Positions 9,693 through 17,390 are shown, counted from the first letter of the stretch. The stretch: DNA of 64,000 nt from Geodermatophilaceae bacterium URHA0031 (GCA_000620205.1 JHVP01000003.1:62001-126000), one strand, 5' to 3'. Program-made: numbers and translations. The notes: generated by a model from the letters alone, not told the origin.

Positions 9693-9710
9693 GTCGAACA
9701 CGTGTTCGAC
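9693..9710 (+). promoter_or_regulatory. SOS (LexA) box, perfect 18-bp palindrome
   Basis: GTCGAACACGTGTTCGAC is a perfect palindrome that contains TCGAAC-N4-GTTCGA, the established LexA site of mycobacteria and other actinobacteria. It ends 19 bp before the GTG of the small gene at 9730, and no other gene start on the plus strand lies nearby. DNA-damage induction of that gene is inferred. Confidence 0.8.
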
Positions 9711-9729
9711 GACGTGAGAGCATCGTGCG

Positions 9730-10038
9730 GTGGCGGGCGGGATGAACCGGGGGCAGCACGGTGGGTCGCTGGCCGACCGCGCAGCCCGCTCCGGCGTGCC
9801 CGCTCCTCCGCTCCCGCCCGACCCGCCACCGGTCCGCCGACCGGCCGGGGAGGGGCACGGCCGGCACTGCTGGGTGCACGACCCGCCGGACGCGCCGGGC
9901 ACCTGGCCCGGGCTGCTGGTCGAGTGGCGGCACCGGGAGGACGGCTGGCACGGCCGGGTCGCCTACACCGTCGTCGGGGTCCACGGCCCGGTGCTGGTGG
10001 AGGCGTGGCTCCCGGCCGAGCAGCTGAAGCAGGGCTGA
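9730..10038 (+). CDS. Small hypothetical protein, predicted SOS-regulated
   Basis: Up to 102 residues. The first 45 are Pro/Gly/Arg rich and probably disordered. The second half (RHCWVHDPP, then WPGLLVEWR, DGWHGRVAY, VLVEAWLPAEQL) has regular beta-strand periodicity and looks like a compact conserved domain. No function is recognised. Start is GTG 9730 or ATG 9742; a GAGCAT hexamer 6 nt before GTG 9730 could serve as a weak -10 for a leaderless message. A perfect LexA box lies immediately upstream, so a role in the DNA-damage response is the best contextual guess. Confidence 0.65.
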   Translation: MAGGMNRGQHGGSLADRAARSGVPAPPLPPDPPPVRRPAGEGHGRHCWVHDPPDAPGTWPGLLVEWRHREDGWHGRVAYTVVGVHGPVLVEAWLPAEQLKQG

Positions 10039-10082
10039 CGGGCCCGTTTGCGGGGGCACCACCGCGGGATACGGGGGAGGAC

Positions 10083-10304
10083 ATGACCAGCCCACACGAC
10101 GAACCGACGCTGGACGACGTGATCCTCCCCGAGGAGCCGGTGACCCGGGACCGCACCCAGCACGCCAAGGACCCGCACCCCTCCGACGAGGTGCTCGAGC
10201 ACCGCACCGAGCTCGAGCGGCAGGCCGTCGGCTCCGACGACGCCAACCCGGCCGGCGCCTACGAGCACGACGCGACCGAGGGCACCGAGGACACCACGGC
10301 CTGA
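10083..10304 (+). CDS. Small acidic hypothetical protein
   Basis: A 73-residue, strongly acidic, hydrophilic protein (many Asp/Glu, no hydrophobic core) opening MTSPHDEPTLDDVILPEEP. A GGGGGAGG Shine-Dalgarno lies 3 nt before the ATG, which supports translation. It is 44 bp after the predicted SOS gene and may share its transcript. A terminator begins 10 bp after its stop. No domain is recognised; it may be intrinsically disordered. Confidence 0.6.
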   Translation: MTSPHDEPTLDDVILPEEPVTRDRTQHAKDPHPSDEVLEHRTELERQAVGSDDANPAGAYEHDATEGTEDTTA

Positions 10305-10314
10305 CCTGCGTCCG

Positions 10315-10346
10315 CCTGGGAGGCCGCCGCTCAGCGGCCTCCCAGG
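10315..10346. terminator. Bidirectional hairpin terminator
   Basis: A perfect 13-bp stem, CCTGGGAGGCCGC (10315-10327) and its complement (10334-10346), with a 6-nt loop. It lies between convergent genes and includes the last codons and stop of the MFS gene on the minus strand. There is no T-tract, as is usual for high-GC actinobacteria. Confidence 0.75.
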
Positions 10347-11542
10347 GGACGCGTCCGGCCGAGCACCAGGCTGAGCAGCAGGGCGGCGAGCGTCGAGCTC
10401 CCCGCGAGCACGACGACACCGGACCACCCGGCGTCGGACCACGCTCGGCCGGCGAGCGTGCCGCCGACCGAGGACCCGACGTAGTACCAGAACGAGTACA
10501 GCGACGCGGCCTGCCCGACCGCACGGCCACCGAGCTGGGCACGCGCCGCCACCCAGCCGCTGGCCACCCCGTGGGCGGCGAAGAAGCCGGTGGTCAGAAC
10601 GCACAGGCCCAGCACCACGCACCAGAGCGGCGCGGGCAGGGTCAGCGCGATGCCGGCCGCCATCAGGCCCACCGCGACGGGGACGACCAGCCGGCGACCG
10701 AACCGCTCGGCCAGCGCGCCGGCGGTCGGTGAGCTCGCCGACCCCAGCAGGTAGGCCAGGAACACCAGTCCGGCCAGCGCCGGGGACAACGCGTAGGGCG
10801 CCGCCTCCAGCCGGAAGGTGCCCGCGTTGTAGACCGCGACGAACCCGCCCATCAGCAGCGCCGCGATGCCGTACAGCGCCAGCAGTGCCGGGTCGGTGAA
10901 CGCCGCGCCCAGCTGCCGCAGCAGCGATCCGGAGCGGGTCACCGGGACGAAGCGCCGCGAGGGCGGCAGCAGCAGCCGGACGGCGACCGCGCAGCCGACC
11001 GCGAGGACCGCGGCACCGCCGAGCGCCGTCCGCCAGCCGCCGAGCTCGGTGAGGAAGCCGCTGAGCAGCCGGCCGGTCAGCCCGCCCAGCGCCGTCCCGC
11101 TGACGTACAGGCCGATCGCCCGGGAGCTCACCCCCGGGTGCAGCTCCTCGCGCAGGTAGGCGACCGCGACGGCGGGCAGGCCGGCCAGCGCGAAGCCCTG
11201 CAGCCCGCGCAGCACCAGGAGCACCCACCAGGCCGGGGCCAGGGCGATCAGCACCGCCAGCACCGCGGCGGAGGCGAGGCTGGCCTGCAGGATGCCGGTG
11301 CGGCCGCGCCGGTCGGAGACGGGTCCGAGCACCAGCAGCCCGACGGCGAGGGCGCCGGTGCTGATCGAGATGACCAGCGTCGAGGAGGCCGGGGAGACGC
11401 CGAACGAGCGGGCCAGCTCCGGCAGCAGTGCCTGCGGGGCGTACAGCGTCGCGAACACCGCGATGCCCGCCAGGAACACCGCGACCGCCGCCCGCCCGAA
11501 ACCGGGCTCACCGACCCGGTGGCCCGCCCACTCCTCGGTCAC
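10331..11542 (-). CDS. MFS transporter, YnfM-like
   Basis: About 403 residues with 12 predicted membrane segments and the loop motif GPVSDRRGRTG between helices 2 and 3. The segments YAPQALLPELARSFGVSPA and STLVISISTGALAVGLLVLGP are typical of the YnfM/arabinose-efflux-like subgroup. The start is uncertain: GTG 11542 is preferred to the upstream in-frame codon at 11638, whose extension is Arg/Pro/Ser-rich and unlike a transporter N-terminus; GTG 11515 is also possible. It is divergent from the EVE-domain gene. Substrate unknown. Confidence 0.8.
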   Translation of the reverse strand: MTEEWAGHRVGEPGFGRAAVAVFLAGIAVFATLYAPQALLPELARSFGVSPASSTLVISISTGALAVGLLVLGPVSDRRGRTGILQASLASAAVLAVLIALAPAWWVLLVLRGLQGFALAGLPAVAVAYLREELHPGVSSRAIGLYVSGTALGGLTGRLLSGFLTELGGWRTALGGAAVLAVGCAVAVRLLLPPSRRFVPVTRSGSLLRQLGAAFTDPALLALYGIAALLMGGFVAVYNAGTFRLEAAPYALSPALAGLVFLAYLLGSASSPTAGALAERFGRRLVVPVAVGLMAAGIALTLPAPLWCVVLGLCVLTTGFFAAHGVASGWVAARAQLGGRAVGQAASLYSFWYYVGSSVGGTLAGRAWSDAGWSGVVVLAGSSTLAALLLSLVLGRTRPLGGR

Positions 11543-11745
11543 GCCGTGCAGACTGCTCCTGTGAGCGGGCCCACCCGGGCAGCGGTCGGGACGCCGGCTA
11601 GGTGACCAGCTCGACGGAGCCCGGGTCCAGCGCCGCACGGGCCACCGCGGCGATCAGCCCGACCCGCAGCTCCTCGACGATCCGGACGAGCGCGACCCAG
11701 GCGGTGCGGTCGCCGTTGCCCGCCGGGGGCTGGTTGGCTGGACCG

Positions 11746-12186
11746 GTGCCGCGACTGGAGCCCGGGGACGTCGCCTGCTGGGTGCTCAAGAGCCGAGCGG
11801 CGCCGGAGCAGATCGTGCCCGGCTGGCGACCGGGCAGCGAGCACGAGCTCGACCGGTGCGTCCGCCGCAGCTACCGGCTGGAGCTGATGACCCCGGGCCA
11901 GCCCTGCCTGCTGTGGGTCAGCGGCGCGCACGACCCGGGGGTGCACGCCCTCGGCGAGGTGACCGCCGCCCCGGCCGAGGGCGACGACGGCCCGGTGGTC
12001 GGCGTGCGGCTCACCCGGCTCGCCGAGCCGGTGGCCCGTGCCGAGCTGCTCGCCTCCCCGGCGGCCCGGGACGCGGAGGTGCTGCGGATGCCGGCCGGCA
12101 GCAACCCCTCGTGGCTGACGGCCGCGCAGTACGCAGCCGTCCTCGGCCTGCTCGGGCCGGTCAGGAGCCCCGCGGCGCGTCCATGA
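11746..12186 (+). CDS. EVE domain (PUA-like fold) protein
   Basis: A 146-residue protein. The opening GDVACWVLKSRAAPEQIVPGW, the middle PGQPCLLWVSG and GVHALGEV, and the terminal VLRMPAGSNPSWLTAAQY match the layout of EVE domains, which share the PUA/YTH fold and are thought to bind modified bases in DNA or RNA. GTG 11746 is preferred to an upstream ATG (11602) whose 48-residue extension is Ser/Thr/Ala-rich and overlaps the divergent promoter region. No Shine-Dalgarno is present; TTGGCT 6 nt upstream may be a degenerate leaderless -10. It is solitary, with no restriction enzyme beside it. Confidence 0.65.
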   Translation: MPRLEPGDVACWVLKSRAAPEQIVPGWRPGSEHELDRCVRRSYRLELMTPGQPCLLWVSGAHDPGVHALGEVTAAPAEGDDGPVVGVRLTRLAEPVARAELLASPAARDAEVLRMPAGSNPSWLTAAQYAAVLGLLGPVRSPAARP

Positions 12187-12259
12187 CCATCGCCGCGGAG
12201 CGGGCGGTCACCCGCACACCCCGCCGCCTGCTCAGCTGCGGCTGGGACCATGGCTCCCC

Positions 12260-13072
12260 GTGACAGACAGCCGGTACCGGTGGGGCGGACTCGCCTGGGT
12301 CCTGACCCTGCAGTTCTTCGTCGTCGAGGCGATCGCGGCCGCGCGGTACGGCGGCTACTCCTACTCGGCGGACGTGATCAGCGACCTGGGGACGGCGGGC
12401 TCCGCGGCCCGGCTGCTGATGAACGGCTCGTTCGTGCTGCAGGGGGTGCTCATCGCCGCCGGCGTCCTGCTGCTGGGGCCCGGGCTCGCCGGGAACGGGG
12501 GGCGGCTGGCCCGGGTGCTGCTGGTGCTCGCCGGCCTCGGCGTCCTGCTGGTGGGGCTGGTCCCCTCCGACGGCAACGCCACGGTGCACGAGGTCGCCGC
12601 CGCCGTGCACCTGCTGGCCGGGGCGATCGGGCTGATCGCGGTGGCCTACGCGGTGCGCCCCCGGTCGGAGGGCCTCGGGACCACCCTCGCCGTCCTCGGC
12701 CTGGTCGGGGTCGTCGGCACCATCTTCTTCGGCTCGGCGGTCTTCCTCGGTCTGGGTGAGGGCGGCATGGAACGCGTCGCCGCCTACGTCATCCCGATCG
12801 GGCTGGCCGTGGCGGGAGCCGCCCTGTGGCGGCAGAAGGACGACTGGCTCGCGCTCACCAACCCCGACGGCAGCCCCAGCCGCCGGCAGCTGCGGGAGGA
12901 CGCCCGGATCGAGCGCGCCCAGCGGGCGGCCGAGCGGGACGCCGCGCTGGAGGCGGCTGCCCGCCGCGCCGCCGAGCGACCCGCGACGCCCCCGGCCCCG
13001 CCCGCCCCGGGCGACGACGACGAGGCGGACGACTTCGACCCCGACGACCCCTGGGCTCCCCGCCGCCGCTGA
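12260..13072 (+). CDS. DUF998 family membrane protein
   Basis: A 270-residue protein. Residues 1-195 hold about six hydrophobic segments with the DUF998 hallmarks (SYSADVISDLGT near residue 33 and LVPSDGNATVHEVAA near 100). The C-terminal 75 residues are a charged, Arg/Glu/Ala-rich cytoplasmic tail with likely helical character, ending in an acidic DDDEADDFDPDDPW segment. Function is unknown. The GTG start lacks a good Shine-Dalgarno. It stands 73 bp after the EVE gene and is convergent with arsM. Confidence 0.8.
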   Translation: MTDSRYRWGGLAWVLTLQFFVVEAIAAARYGGYSYSADVISDLGTAGSAARLLMNGSFVLQGVLIAAGVLLLGPGLAGNGGRLARVLLVLAGLGVLLVGLVPSDGNATVHEVAAAVHLLAGAIGLIAVAYAVRPRSEGLGTTLAVLGLVGVVGTIFFGSAVFLGLGEGGMERVAAYVIPIGLAVAGAALWRQKDDWLALTNPDGSPSRRQLREDARIERAQRAAERDAALEAAARRAAERPATPPAPPAPGDDDEADDFDPDDPWAPRRR

Positions 13073-13160
13073 GGCCGGCGGCGAGCCGCTGCACGGGGGC
13101 ACCGCCGGCGAGGTGCCGGAGCTCCCCGGCGGCCACGGACGAACGGCACCGCCGGCGTCC

Positions 13161-13925
13161 TCACCGCTTGACCGCCCGCACGACCGCCCCGTGCATGCCG
13201 TCGGCCACCTCGTGGGTGAACACCACCTCCGGGTCGGTGAAACCGGCCGCCCGCAGACCGGTCAGGTACTCGGACACCGACAGCGCACCCGCGATGCACC
13301 CCACGTGGCTGCCGCGCTCGGCGCGCTCCGCCGGGGTCAGGTGGTCCTCGGCGACGACGTCGGAGATGCCGAAGCGGCCGCCGGGCGCGAGGACCCGGTA
13401 CGCCTCGGCCAGCACCCGCGGCTTGTCCGGCGACAGGTTGACCACGCAGTTGCTGATGACCACGTCGACGGACCCGTCGGCGAAGGGCAGCGCCTCGATC
13501 TCCCCGCGGCGGAACTCCACGTTGGTGGCACCTGCCCGGGCGGCGTTGGCGCGGGCGAGCGCGAGCATCTCCTCGGTCATGTCCACGCCGTAGGCGAAGC
13601 CGGTGGGCCCGACCCGGCGGGCGGACAGCAGGACGTCGATGCCGCCGCCGGACCCCAGGTCCAGCACCCGCTCCCCCGGCCGCAGGTCCGCCACGGCCAT
13701 CGGGTTACCGCAGCCGAGGCTGGCGGCCACCGCGGCGGCGGGCAGGTCGGCGGTCTCCCCCTCGGCGTAGAGCCCGGCGCCGAAGCGCTCGTCGACCTCG
13801 AGGGCCCCGGGCGCGCAGCTGCCCGCACTGCAGCAGCCGGCGGCAGCCGCCGGGTCCCCGGCCACGGCGCGCGCGGCCTCGGCGTAGCGCTCCCTCACGG
13901 CGTCCCGGACGGCGTCGGTCTCCAT
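13161..13925 (-). CDS. arsM: Arsenite S-adenosylmethionine methyltransferase
   Basis: A 254-residue class I methyltransferase that methylates As(III) to volatile or excretable methylarsenicals. The SAM loop DLGSGGGID is at 89-97. Cysteines at 72 (SLGCGNP), 160 ([10 protein letters not shown]) and 210 ([10 protein letters not shown]) correspond to the three arsenic-binding cysteines known in ArsM proteins, with an additional N-terminal CCxxxxC cluster (31, 32, 37). The ATG follows GGGGAGG with a 4-nt gap. It is divergent from arsR across a 100-bp control region with paired operators, so arsenite-inducible expression is expected. Confidence 0.92.
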   Translation of the reverse strand: METDAVRDAVRERYAEAARAVAGDPAAAAGCCSAGSCAPGALEVDERFGAGLYAEGETADLPAAAVAASLGCGNPMAVADLRPGERVLDLGSGGGIDVLLSARRVGPTGFAYGVDMTEEMLALARANAARAGATNVEFRRGEIEALPFADGSVDVVISNCVVNLSPDKPRVLAEAYRVLAPGGRFGISDVVAEDHLTPAERAERGSHVGCIAGALSVSEYLTGLRAAGFTDPEVVFTHEVADGMHGAVVRAVKR

Positions 13926-13941
13926 GGGTCCTCCCCTCAGC

Positions 13942-14025
13942 GCATCGACGTCCGTCGATGCCTTGGTGGGGTCAGCCTGGCTGCAGACATCGACGAGTGT
14001 CAATGGCCCATGGCACGATGGCCCG
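13942..14025. promoter_or_regulatory. Divergent arsM/arsR control region with two ArsR-type operators
   Basis: A perfect 9-bp-arm inverted repeat GCATCGACG-TC-CGTCGATGC occupies 13942-13961 in the arsM leader. A related imperfect copy ATCGAC-GAGT-GTCAAT (13989-14004) overlaps a minus-strand -35 TTGACA (14003-13998), which is followed after 18 bp by CAGGCT (13979-13974). On the plus strand CACGAT (14014-14019) is 6 nt before the arsR GTG, giving a leaderless start. ArsR bound to both repeats would block both directions. Confidence 0.75.
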
Positions 14026-14355
14026 GTGACCGCCACCCTGGCCTCCTGCTGCTCGCCGCTCCAGCGCGCGCCGCTGTCGCCGGAGGACGCCCAGGCACTC
14101 GCCCGCACGCTCAAGGCGCTGGCCGACCCGACCCGGTTGCGGCTGGTCTCGCTGGTCGCTGCGCACGGCGGGGAGGCGTGCGTCTGCGACCTGACCGAGA
14201 CGGTCGGGCTGAGCCAGCCGACCGTCTCCCACCACCTCAAGGTGCTCGTCGACGCCGGCCTGATGAGCCGCGACAAGCGTGGCGTGTGGGCCTGGTACTC
14301 CCTGGTGCCCGGCGCGCTCGACGCCGTGGCCGGCGTGCTGACCACCGGCGGCTGA
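14026..14355 (+). CDS. arsR: ArsR/SmtB family arsenite-responsive repressor
   Basis: A 109-residue winged-helix repressor. The recognition segment is ETVGLSQPTVSHHLKVLVDAGL. Candidate As(III) ligands are Cys8-Cys9 (ASCCSP) and Cys52/Cys54 (EACVCDL). The adjacent N-terminal Cys pair plus one downstream Cys is the arrangement known for Corynebacterium glutamicum ArsR rather than the E. coli alpha-3 site alone. GTG 14026 is chosen because it is 6 nt after a -10-like CACGAT and leaves a normal family length. It is divergent from arsM. Confidence 0.9.
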   Translation: MTATLASCCSPLQRAPLSPEDAQALARTLKALADPTRLRLVSLVAAHGGEACVCDLTETVGLSQPTVSHHLKVLVDAGLMSRDKRGVWAWYSLVPGALDAVAGVLTTGG

Positions 14356-14362
14356 CCCGGTA

Positions 14363-14381
14363 CCGCGCGGTCGCCGCGCGG
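14363..14381. terminator. Hairpin between convergent arsR and EamA gene
   Basis: CCGCGCGG, TCG loop, CCGCGCGG: an 8-bp GC stem between two convergent stop codons, suited to terminating both transcripts. No T-tract. Confidence 0.6.
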
Positions 14382-14386
14382 CGATG

Positions 14387-15304
14387 TCAGACGGGCGAGC
14401 CGGCCTCCTGCGGCACCGCGGCCGGCCGGCGCGCCCGCCCCCGCCGGCGGGAGAGCGCGACACCGGCCAGGCAGACCACCCCGCCCACGACGGCGAGCGC
14501 GGGCGGGACCTCGTCGAGCAGCCACCAGCCGAGCAGCACGACGATCGGGGGCACCAGGTAGGTGGTCGCACCCAGCCGGCCGGCGTCGGTCCGGGAGAGC
14601 GCGTAGGCCCAGGTGCTGAAGGCCAGCGCCGTGGGGACGGCGCCGAGGTACACCATCCCGGCGATCGAGGACCCGGGCGCCGACCCCAGGTCGGCGACCA
14701 GGGCGCCCGCCCACGGCAGGCAGCAGACCGCGCCCATCGCACACGCGGTGGAGGTGACCTGCAGCGCCGGCAGCCGGCGCAGCAGCGGCTTCTGCGCGAC
14801 CACCCCGGCGGCGTAGGTGACCGCTGCGACCACGCACAGCACGACGCCGACGAGGTCGGCCCCGGCGTCCCGGGTGGCGAAGCCGATGAGCAGGACCCCG
14901 CAGAACGCGACCCCGAGCCCGACCACCAGCCAGCGCGGGAAGCCCTCGCCGAGCAGCAGCCCGGCGAAGACCGCGATCAGCACCGGGCCGATGTTCACCA
15001 GCATCGCGGTGGTGCCGGCGTCGAGGTGCTGCTCGGCGGCGTTGAGCGCCAGGTTGTAGATGCCGAACCAGCCCACCCCGCAGACCACCAGCAGCCGCCA
15101 CTCCCCCGCGGTGGGCCGGGTCCAGCCCCGCGGGACGAGCAGCGCGCCGAGCACGACCGTGCCGACGGCGAGCCTGCCCAGCGCCAGCGCCCCCGGGGAG
15201 AAGTCCTCCCCCACCGCCCGGATGCCGATGAACGCCGACGCCCAGGCCAGCACGGTGACCGCGACGGCGAGCAGGGTCAGTGGGACGCGGGTCGCGGTGG
15301 GCAC
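14387..15304 (-). CDS. EamA/DMT family transporter
   Basis: A 305-residue drug/metabolite transporter built of two EamA repeats (about residues 10-140 and 155-285), ten hydrophobic segments, and an Arg-rich cytoplasmic tail. Motifs such as WASAFIGIRAV and the C-terminal-repeat segment TTYLVPPIVVLLGWWLLDE are typical. GTG 15304 is preferred over a longer reading because a TAGGGT box lies exactly 7 nt upstream and no Shine-Dalgarno is present, as for leaderless genes. The substrate is unknown. It is convergent with arsR, but nothing ties it to arsenic. Confidence 0.85.
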   Translation of the reverse strand: MPTATRVPLTLLAVAVTVLAWASAFIGIRAVGEDFSPGALALGRLAVGTVVLGALLVPRGWTRPTAGEWRLLVVCGVGWFGIYNLALNAAEQHLDAGTTAMLVNIGPVLIAVFAGLLLGEGFPRWLVVGLGVAFCGVLLIGFATRDAGADLVGVVLCVVAAVTYAAGVVAQKPLLRRLPALQVTSTACAMGAVCCLPWAGALVADLGSAPGSSIAGMVYLGAVPTALAFSTWAYALSRTDAGRLGATTYLVPPIVVLLGWWLLDEVPPALAVVGGVVCLAGVALSRRRGRARRPAAVPQEAGSPV

Positions 15305-15311
15305 GAGGAGG

Positions 15312-15317
15312 ACCCTA
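15312..15317 (-). promoter_or_regulatory. Leaderless -10 box for the EamA gene
   Basis: TAGGGT on the minus strand, separated by 7 nt from GTG 15304. No convincing -35 is visible. The absence of a Shine-Dalgarno supports initiation at the 5' end of the mRNA. Confidence 0.55.
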
Positions 15318-15443
15318 GGGACACCCGCCGACCGGTTCCGGCGGTTTCCGGCCGTGGCACCCGGGCTGGCCGTCCTGCCCCGGACATCGGCCGGATCGTT
15401 GCGGTGGTCCCGGCCTGTCGGTGCGGTGCGGCACCATGCCGGC

Positions 15444-15842
15444 ATGCCCACGGAGTCCCGCCACCTGACCGTGTCCATCCAGCGACCGGCGGGCCAGGTG
15501 TACGCCTACGCCCGGGACCCGGCGCACCTGCCCGCGTGGGCGGCGGGCCTCGCCGCGGGCATCCGGCGGGAGCGCGGCGAGTGGGTGGCCGACTCCCCGA
15601 TGGGCCGCGTCCTGGTGCGGTTCGTCCCGGTCAACGAGTACGGCGTGCTGGACCACGACGTCGTCCTCCCCGACGGGACCGTGACGACCAACCCGGTGCG
15701 GGTGCTCGCCGACGGGGAGGACAGCGAGGTCGTGTTCACGCTGCGTCGCCGGCCCGGGACGACTGACGAGGCGTTCGCCGCCGACGCAGCCGCCATCCGC
15801 GCGGACCTCGACACCCTCAAGCGGGTGCTGGAGACGGACTGA
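15444..15842 (+). CDS. SRPBCC (START/polyketide cyclase-like) protein
   Basis: A 132-residue single-domain protein with the SRPBCC opening pattern (LTVSIQRPAGQVYAYARDPAHLPAWAAGL), central strands (GRVLVRFVPVNEYGVLDHDVVL, VVFTLRRRPG) and a long C-terminal helix (AFAADAAAIRADLDTLKRVLE) that closes the hydrophobic cavity. Such proteins bind small hydrophobic ligands; no catalytic residues are obvious. The ATG is 6 nt after CACCAT, a one-mismatch leaderless -10. It is divergent from the EamA gene. Confidence 0.75.
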   Translation: MPTESRHLTVSIQRPAGQVYAYARDPAHLPAWAAGLAAGIRRERGEWVADSPMGRVLVRFVPVNEYGVLDHDVVLPDGTVTTNPVRVLADGEDSEVVFTLRRRPGTTDEAFAADAAAIRADLDTLKRVLETD

Positions 15843-15854
15843 CCGCGCTGCGGT

Positions 15855-15869
15855 GTTGCTCAGAGCAAC
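15855..15869. repeat. Inverted repeat downstream of SRPBCC gene
   Basis: GTTGCTC-A-GAGCAAC, a perfect 7-bp-arm inverted repeat 13 bp after the SRPBCC stop and 45 bp before the Pho-box-like array. It may be a weak terminator or an operator. Confidence 0.45.
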
Positions 15870-15913
15870 CAACCAGCCGCGCAACGTGCCCGCCGAGCAG
15901 GGTCCGCCTGGCT

Positions 15914-15957
15914 GTTCACCGGGAGTCCAGCACTCGCTCACACACCGTTCGCAGCGC
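15914..15957 (+). promoter_or_regulatory. Pho-box-like array of four 11-nt direct repeats
   Basis: Four consecutive 11-nt units start at 15914, 15925, 15936 and 15947 and open GTTCACC, GTCCAGC, GCTCACA and GTTCGCA. The 11-nt phase and GTTCAC core match the PhoP-binding direct-repeat units described in Streptomyces. The array ends 54 bp before the alkaline phosphatase ATG, so phosphate-starvation control by PhoP is inferred. Confidence 0.65.
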
Positions 15958-16011
15958 TCGCACAGCGTCCGCGGTGCGACCGGGCACGGGGCCCGGCGCG
16001 GAGAGGACCTG

Positions 16012-17337
16012 ATGTCGATCCGGATCGGACGTCGGCAGGCACTGCCTGCCTGCCTGGCTGCCGCGCTCGTCGGTGGCGCTGTCGCGATCGCGCTGCCCAC
16101 CACCGCCCTGGCCGGCGGGAACGGCCACGGGCACGGCCACGCGCGCAACGTCATCTTCATCAACGGCGACGGCATGGCCGCCGCCCACCGGGAGGCCGCC
16201 CGGCTGGCCCTGGCCGGCTACGACGGCGACCTGACGATGGACTCGCTGCCGGTCACCGGTCTGCAGACCACCGACCCGCGGGACCCCGACGACGCGATCA
16301 CCGACTCCGCCGCGGCGGCGACCGCGTGGGCCACCGGACAGAAGACCTACAACGGCGCGATCAGCGTCGACGTCGACGGCAACCCGCTGCTCACCCTGGG
16401 CGCCGAGGCAGAGGCCGCGGGCAAGGCCACCGGGATCGTCACCACCGCCCAGGTCACCGACGCCTCCCCTGCCGCCTTCTTCTCGACCACCCCCGACCGC
16501 GGCCTGGAGGACCAGATCGCCGAGCAGTACCTGGAGGTCACCAAGCCCGAGGTCATCCTCGGCGGCGGCGAGGACTGGTGGCTGCCCGCCGGCAACGAGG
16601 GCGTGTACCCGCCCCGCACCGCTGCGGAGCAGGGCAGCGAGACCGACCCCGAGGTCAGCCGCAGCACCCGGGGTGACCTGATCGCGGAGGCTGAGGGCCT
16701 CGGCTACCAGTACGTCACCGACGCCGCCTCGCTGGCCGCCGCCGACGGCGACCAGCTGCTCGGGCTGTTCTCCAACGAGGAGATGTTCCAGCAGCGCCCC
16801 GAGGGCGAGGGCGACGAGTACGCCCCGGTCGTGCCGCTGGCCGACATGACCTCCAAGGCGCTGGACACCCTCTCCACGGACCGCGACGGGTTCTTCCTCC
16901 TCGTCGAGGAGGAGGCGGTGGACGAGATGTCCCACGCGAACAACGCGACCCAGATGCTGAGGGCCATGGCTGCGCTCGACGACGCGGTGCAGGTCGCCCG
17001 GGACTACGTCGCCGAGCACCCGGACACCCTGCTCGTCGTCACCGGTGACCACGAGTGCGGCGGGCTGACCGTCGAGGGCGTCGACGACGCCGACGAGAGC
17101 GGCCCCGGCGGGACCCTCGCCGGCACCCCGGCCGTCGAGGACCAGATCTCCGGTGAGGACGGGCCGTTCGCCGTCGCCGGCAGCGACCAGCGGTTCGTCC
17201 TGGACTGGACGACGTCCGGCCACACCGGCGTCCCGACCGTGGTCACCGCCGAGGGCGTCGGCAGCGACGCGCTGGTCGGCTACCACCCGAACACCCACCT
17301 GCACGACGTGATGCACCAGGTGCTGTTCGACCGCTGA
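16012..17337 (+). CDS. phoA: Secreted alkaline phosphatase (PhoA family)
   Basis: A 441-residue phosphomonoesterase. The N-terminus carries an RR-containing signal (GRRQALPACLAAALVGGAVA, cleavage probably after ALA at about residue 34), so Tat or Sec export is expected. Metal and active-site motifs: NGDGM (Asp53), the nucleophile in TDSAAAATAWATG (Ser99), EEEAVDEMSHANN, TGDHECGG (about 344-350) and SGHTG (about 402). GAGAGGA precedes the ATG. It is preceded by a Pho-box-like array and followed by a 3' hairpin element and a strong terminator, so it is a single-gene unit for phosphate scavenging. Confidence 0.92.
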   Translation: MSIRIGRRQALPACLAAALVGGAVAIALPTTALAGGNGHGHGHARNVIFINGDGMAAAHREAARLALAGYDGDLTMDSLPVTGLQTTDPRDPDDAITDSAAAATAWATGQKTYNGAISVDVDGNPLLTLGAEAEAAGKATGIVTTAQVTDASPAAFFSTTPDRGLEDQIAEQYLEVTKPEVILGGGEDWWLPAGNEGVYPPRTAAEQGSETDPEVSRSTRGDLIAEAEGLGYQYVTDAASLAAADGDQLLGLFSNEEMFQQRPEGEGDEYAPVVPLADMTSKALDTLSTDRDGFFLLVEEEAVDEMSHANNATQMLRAMAALDDAVQVARDYVAEHPDTLLVVTGDHECGGLTVEGVDDADESGPGGTLAGTPAVEDQISGEDGPFAVAGSDQRFVLDWTTSGHTGVPTVVTAEGVGSDALVGYHPNTHLHDVMHQVLFDR

Positions 17338-17338
17338 C

Positions 17339-17390
17339 GAAGGACCCCCTCCCTCGAGCTCGCGGCGGGCCCCGGGGAGGGGGCCGTTCC
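17339..17390 (+). repeat. 3'-end hairpin element, copy A
   Basis: It begins 2 nt after the phoA stop as GAAGGACCC. The proximal arm GGACCCCCTCCC pairs with GGGAGGGGGCC at the far end, leaving one unpaired A, and the interior holds TCGAGCTCGCGGCGGG. The tail is GTTCC. Five further copies are in this window (see 22621, 23556, 32173, 36935, 49689). This copy lacks the CCCCCCAC block between the stems. Confidence 0.75.

Noticed and set aside
11598-11789. Possible small minus-strand gene ending LVRIVEELRVGLIAAVARAAL
   Set aside because: No Shine-Dalgarno or leaderless signal, it overlaps the EVE gene start, and its length is within chance for this GC content.
13099-13160. Direct repeat GGCACCGCCGGCG twice between the DUF998 gene and arsM
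   Set aside because: The 13-bp repeat is composed of common GC-rich words and has no symmetrical or positional feature to support a function.
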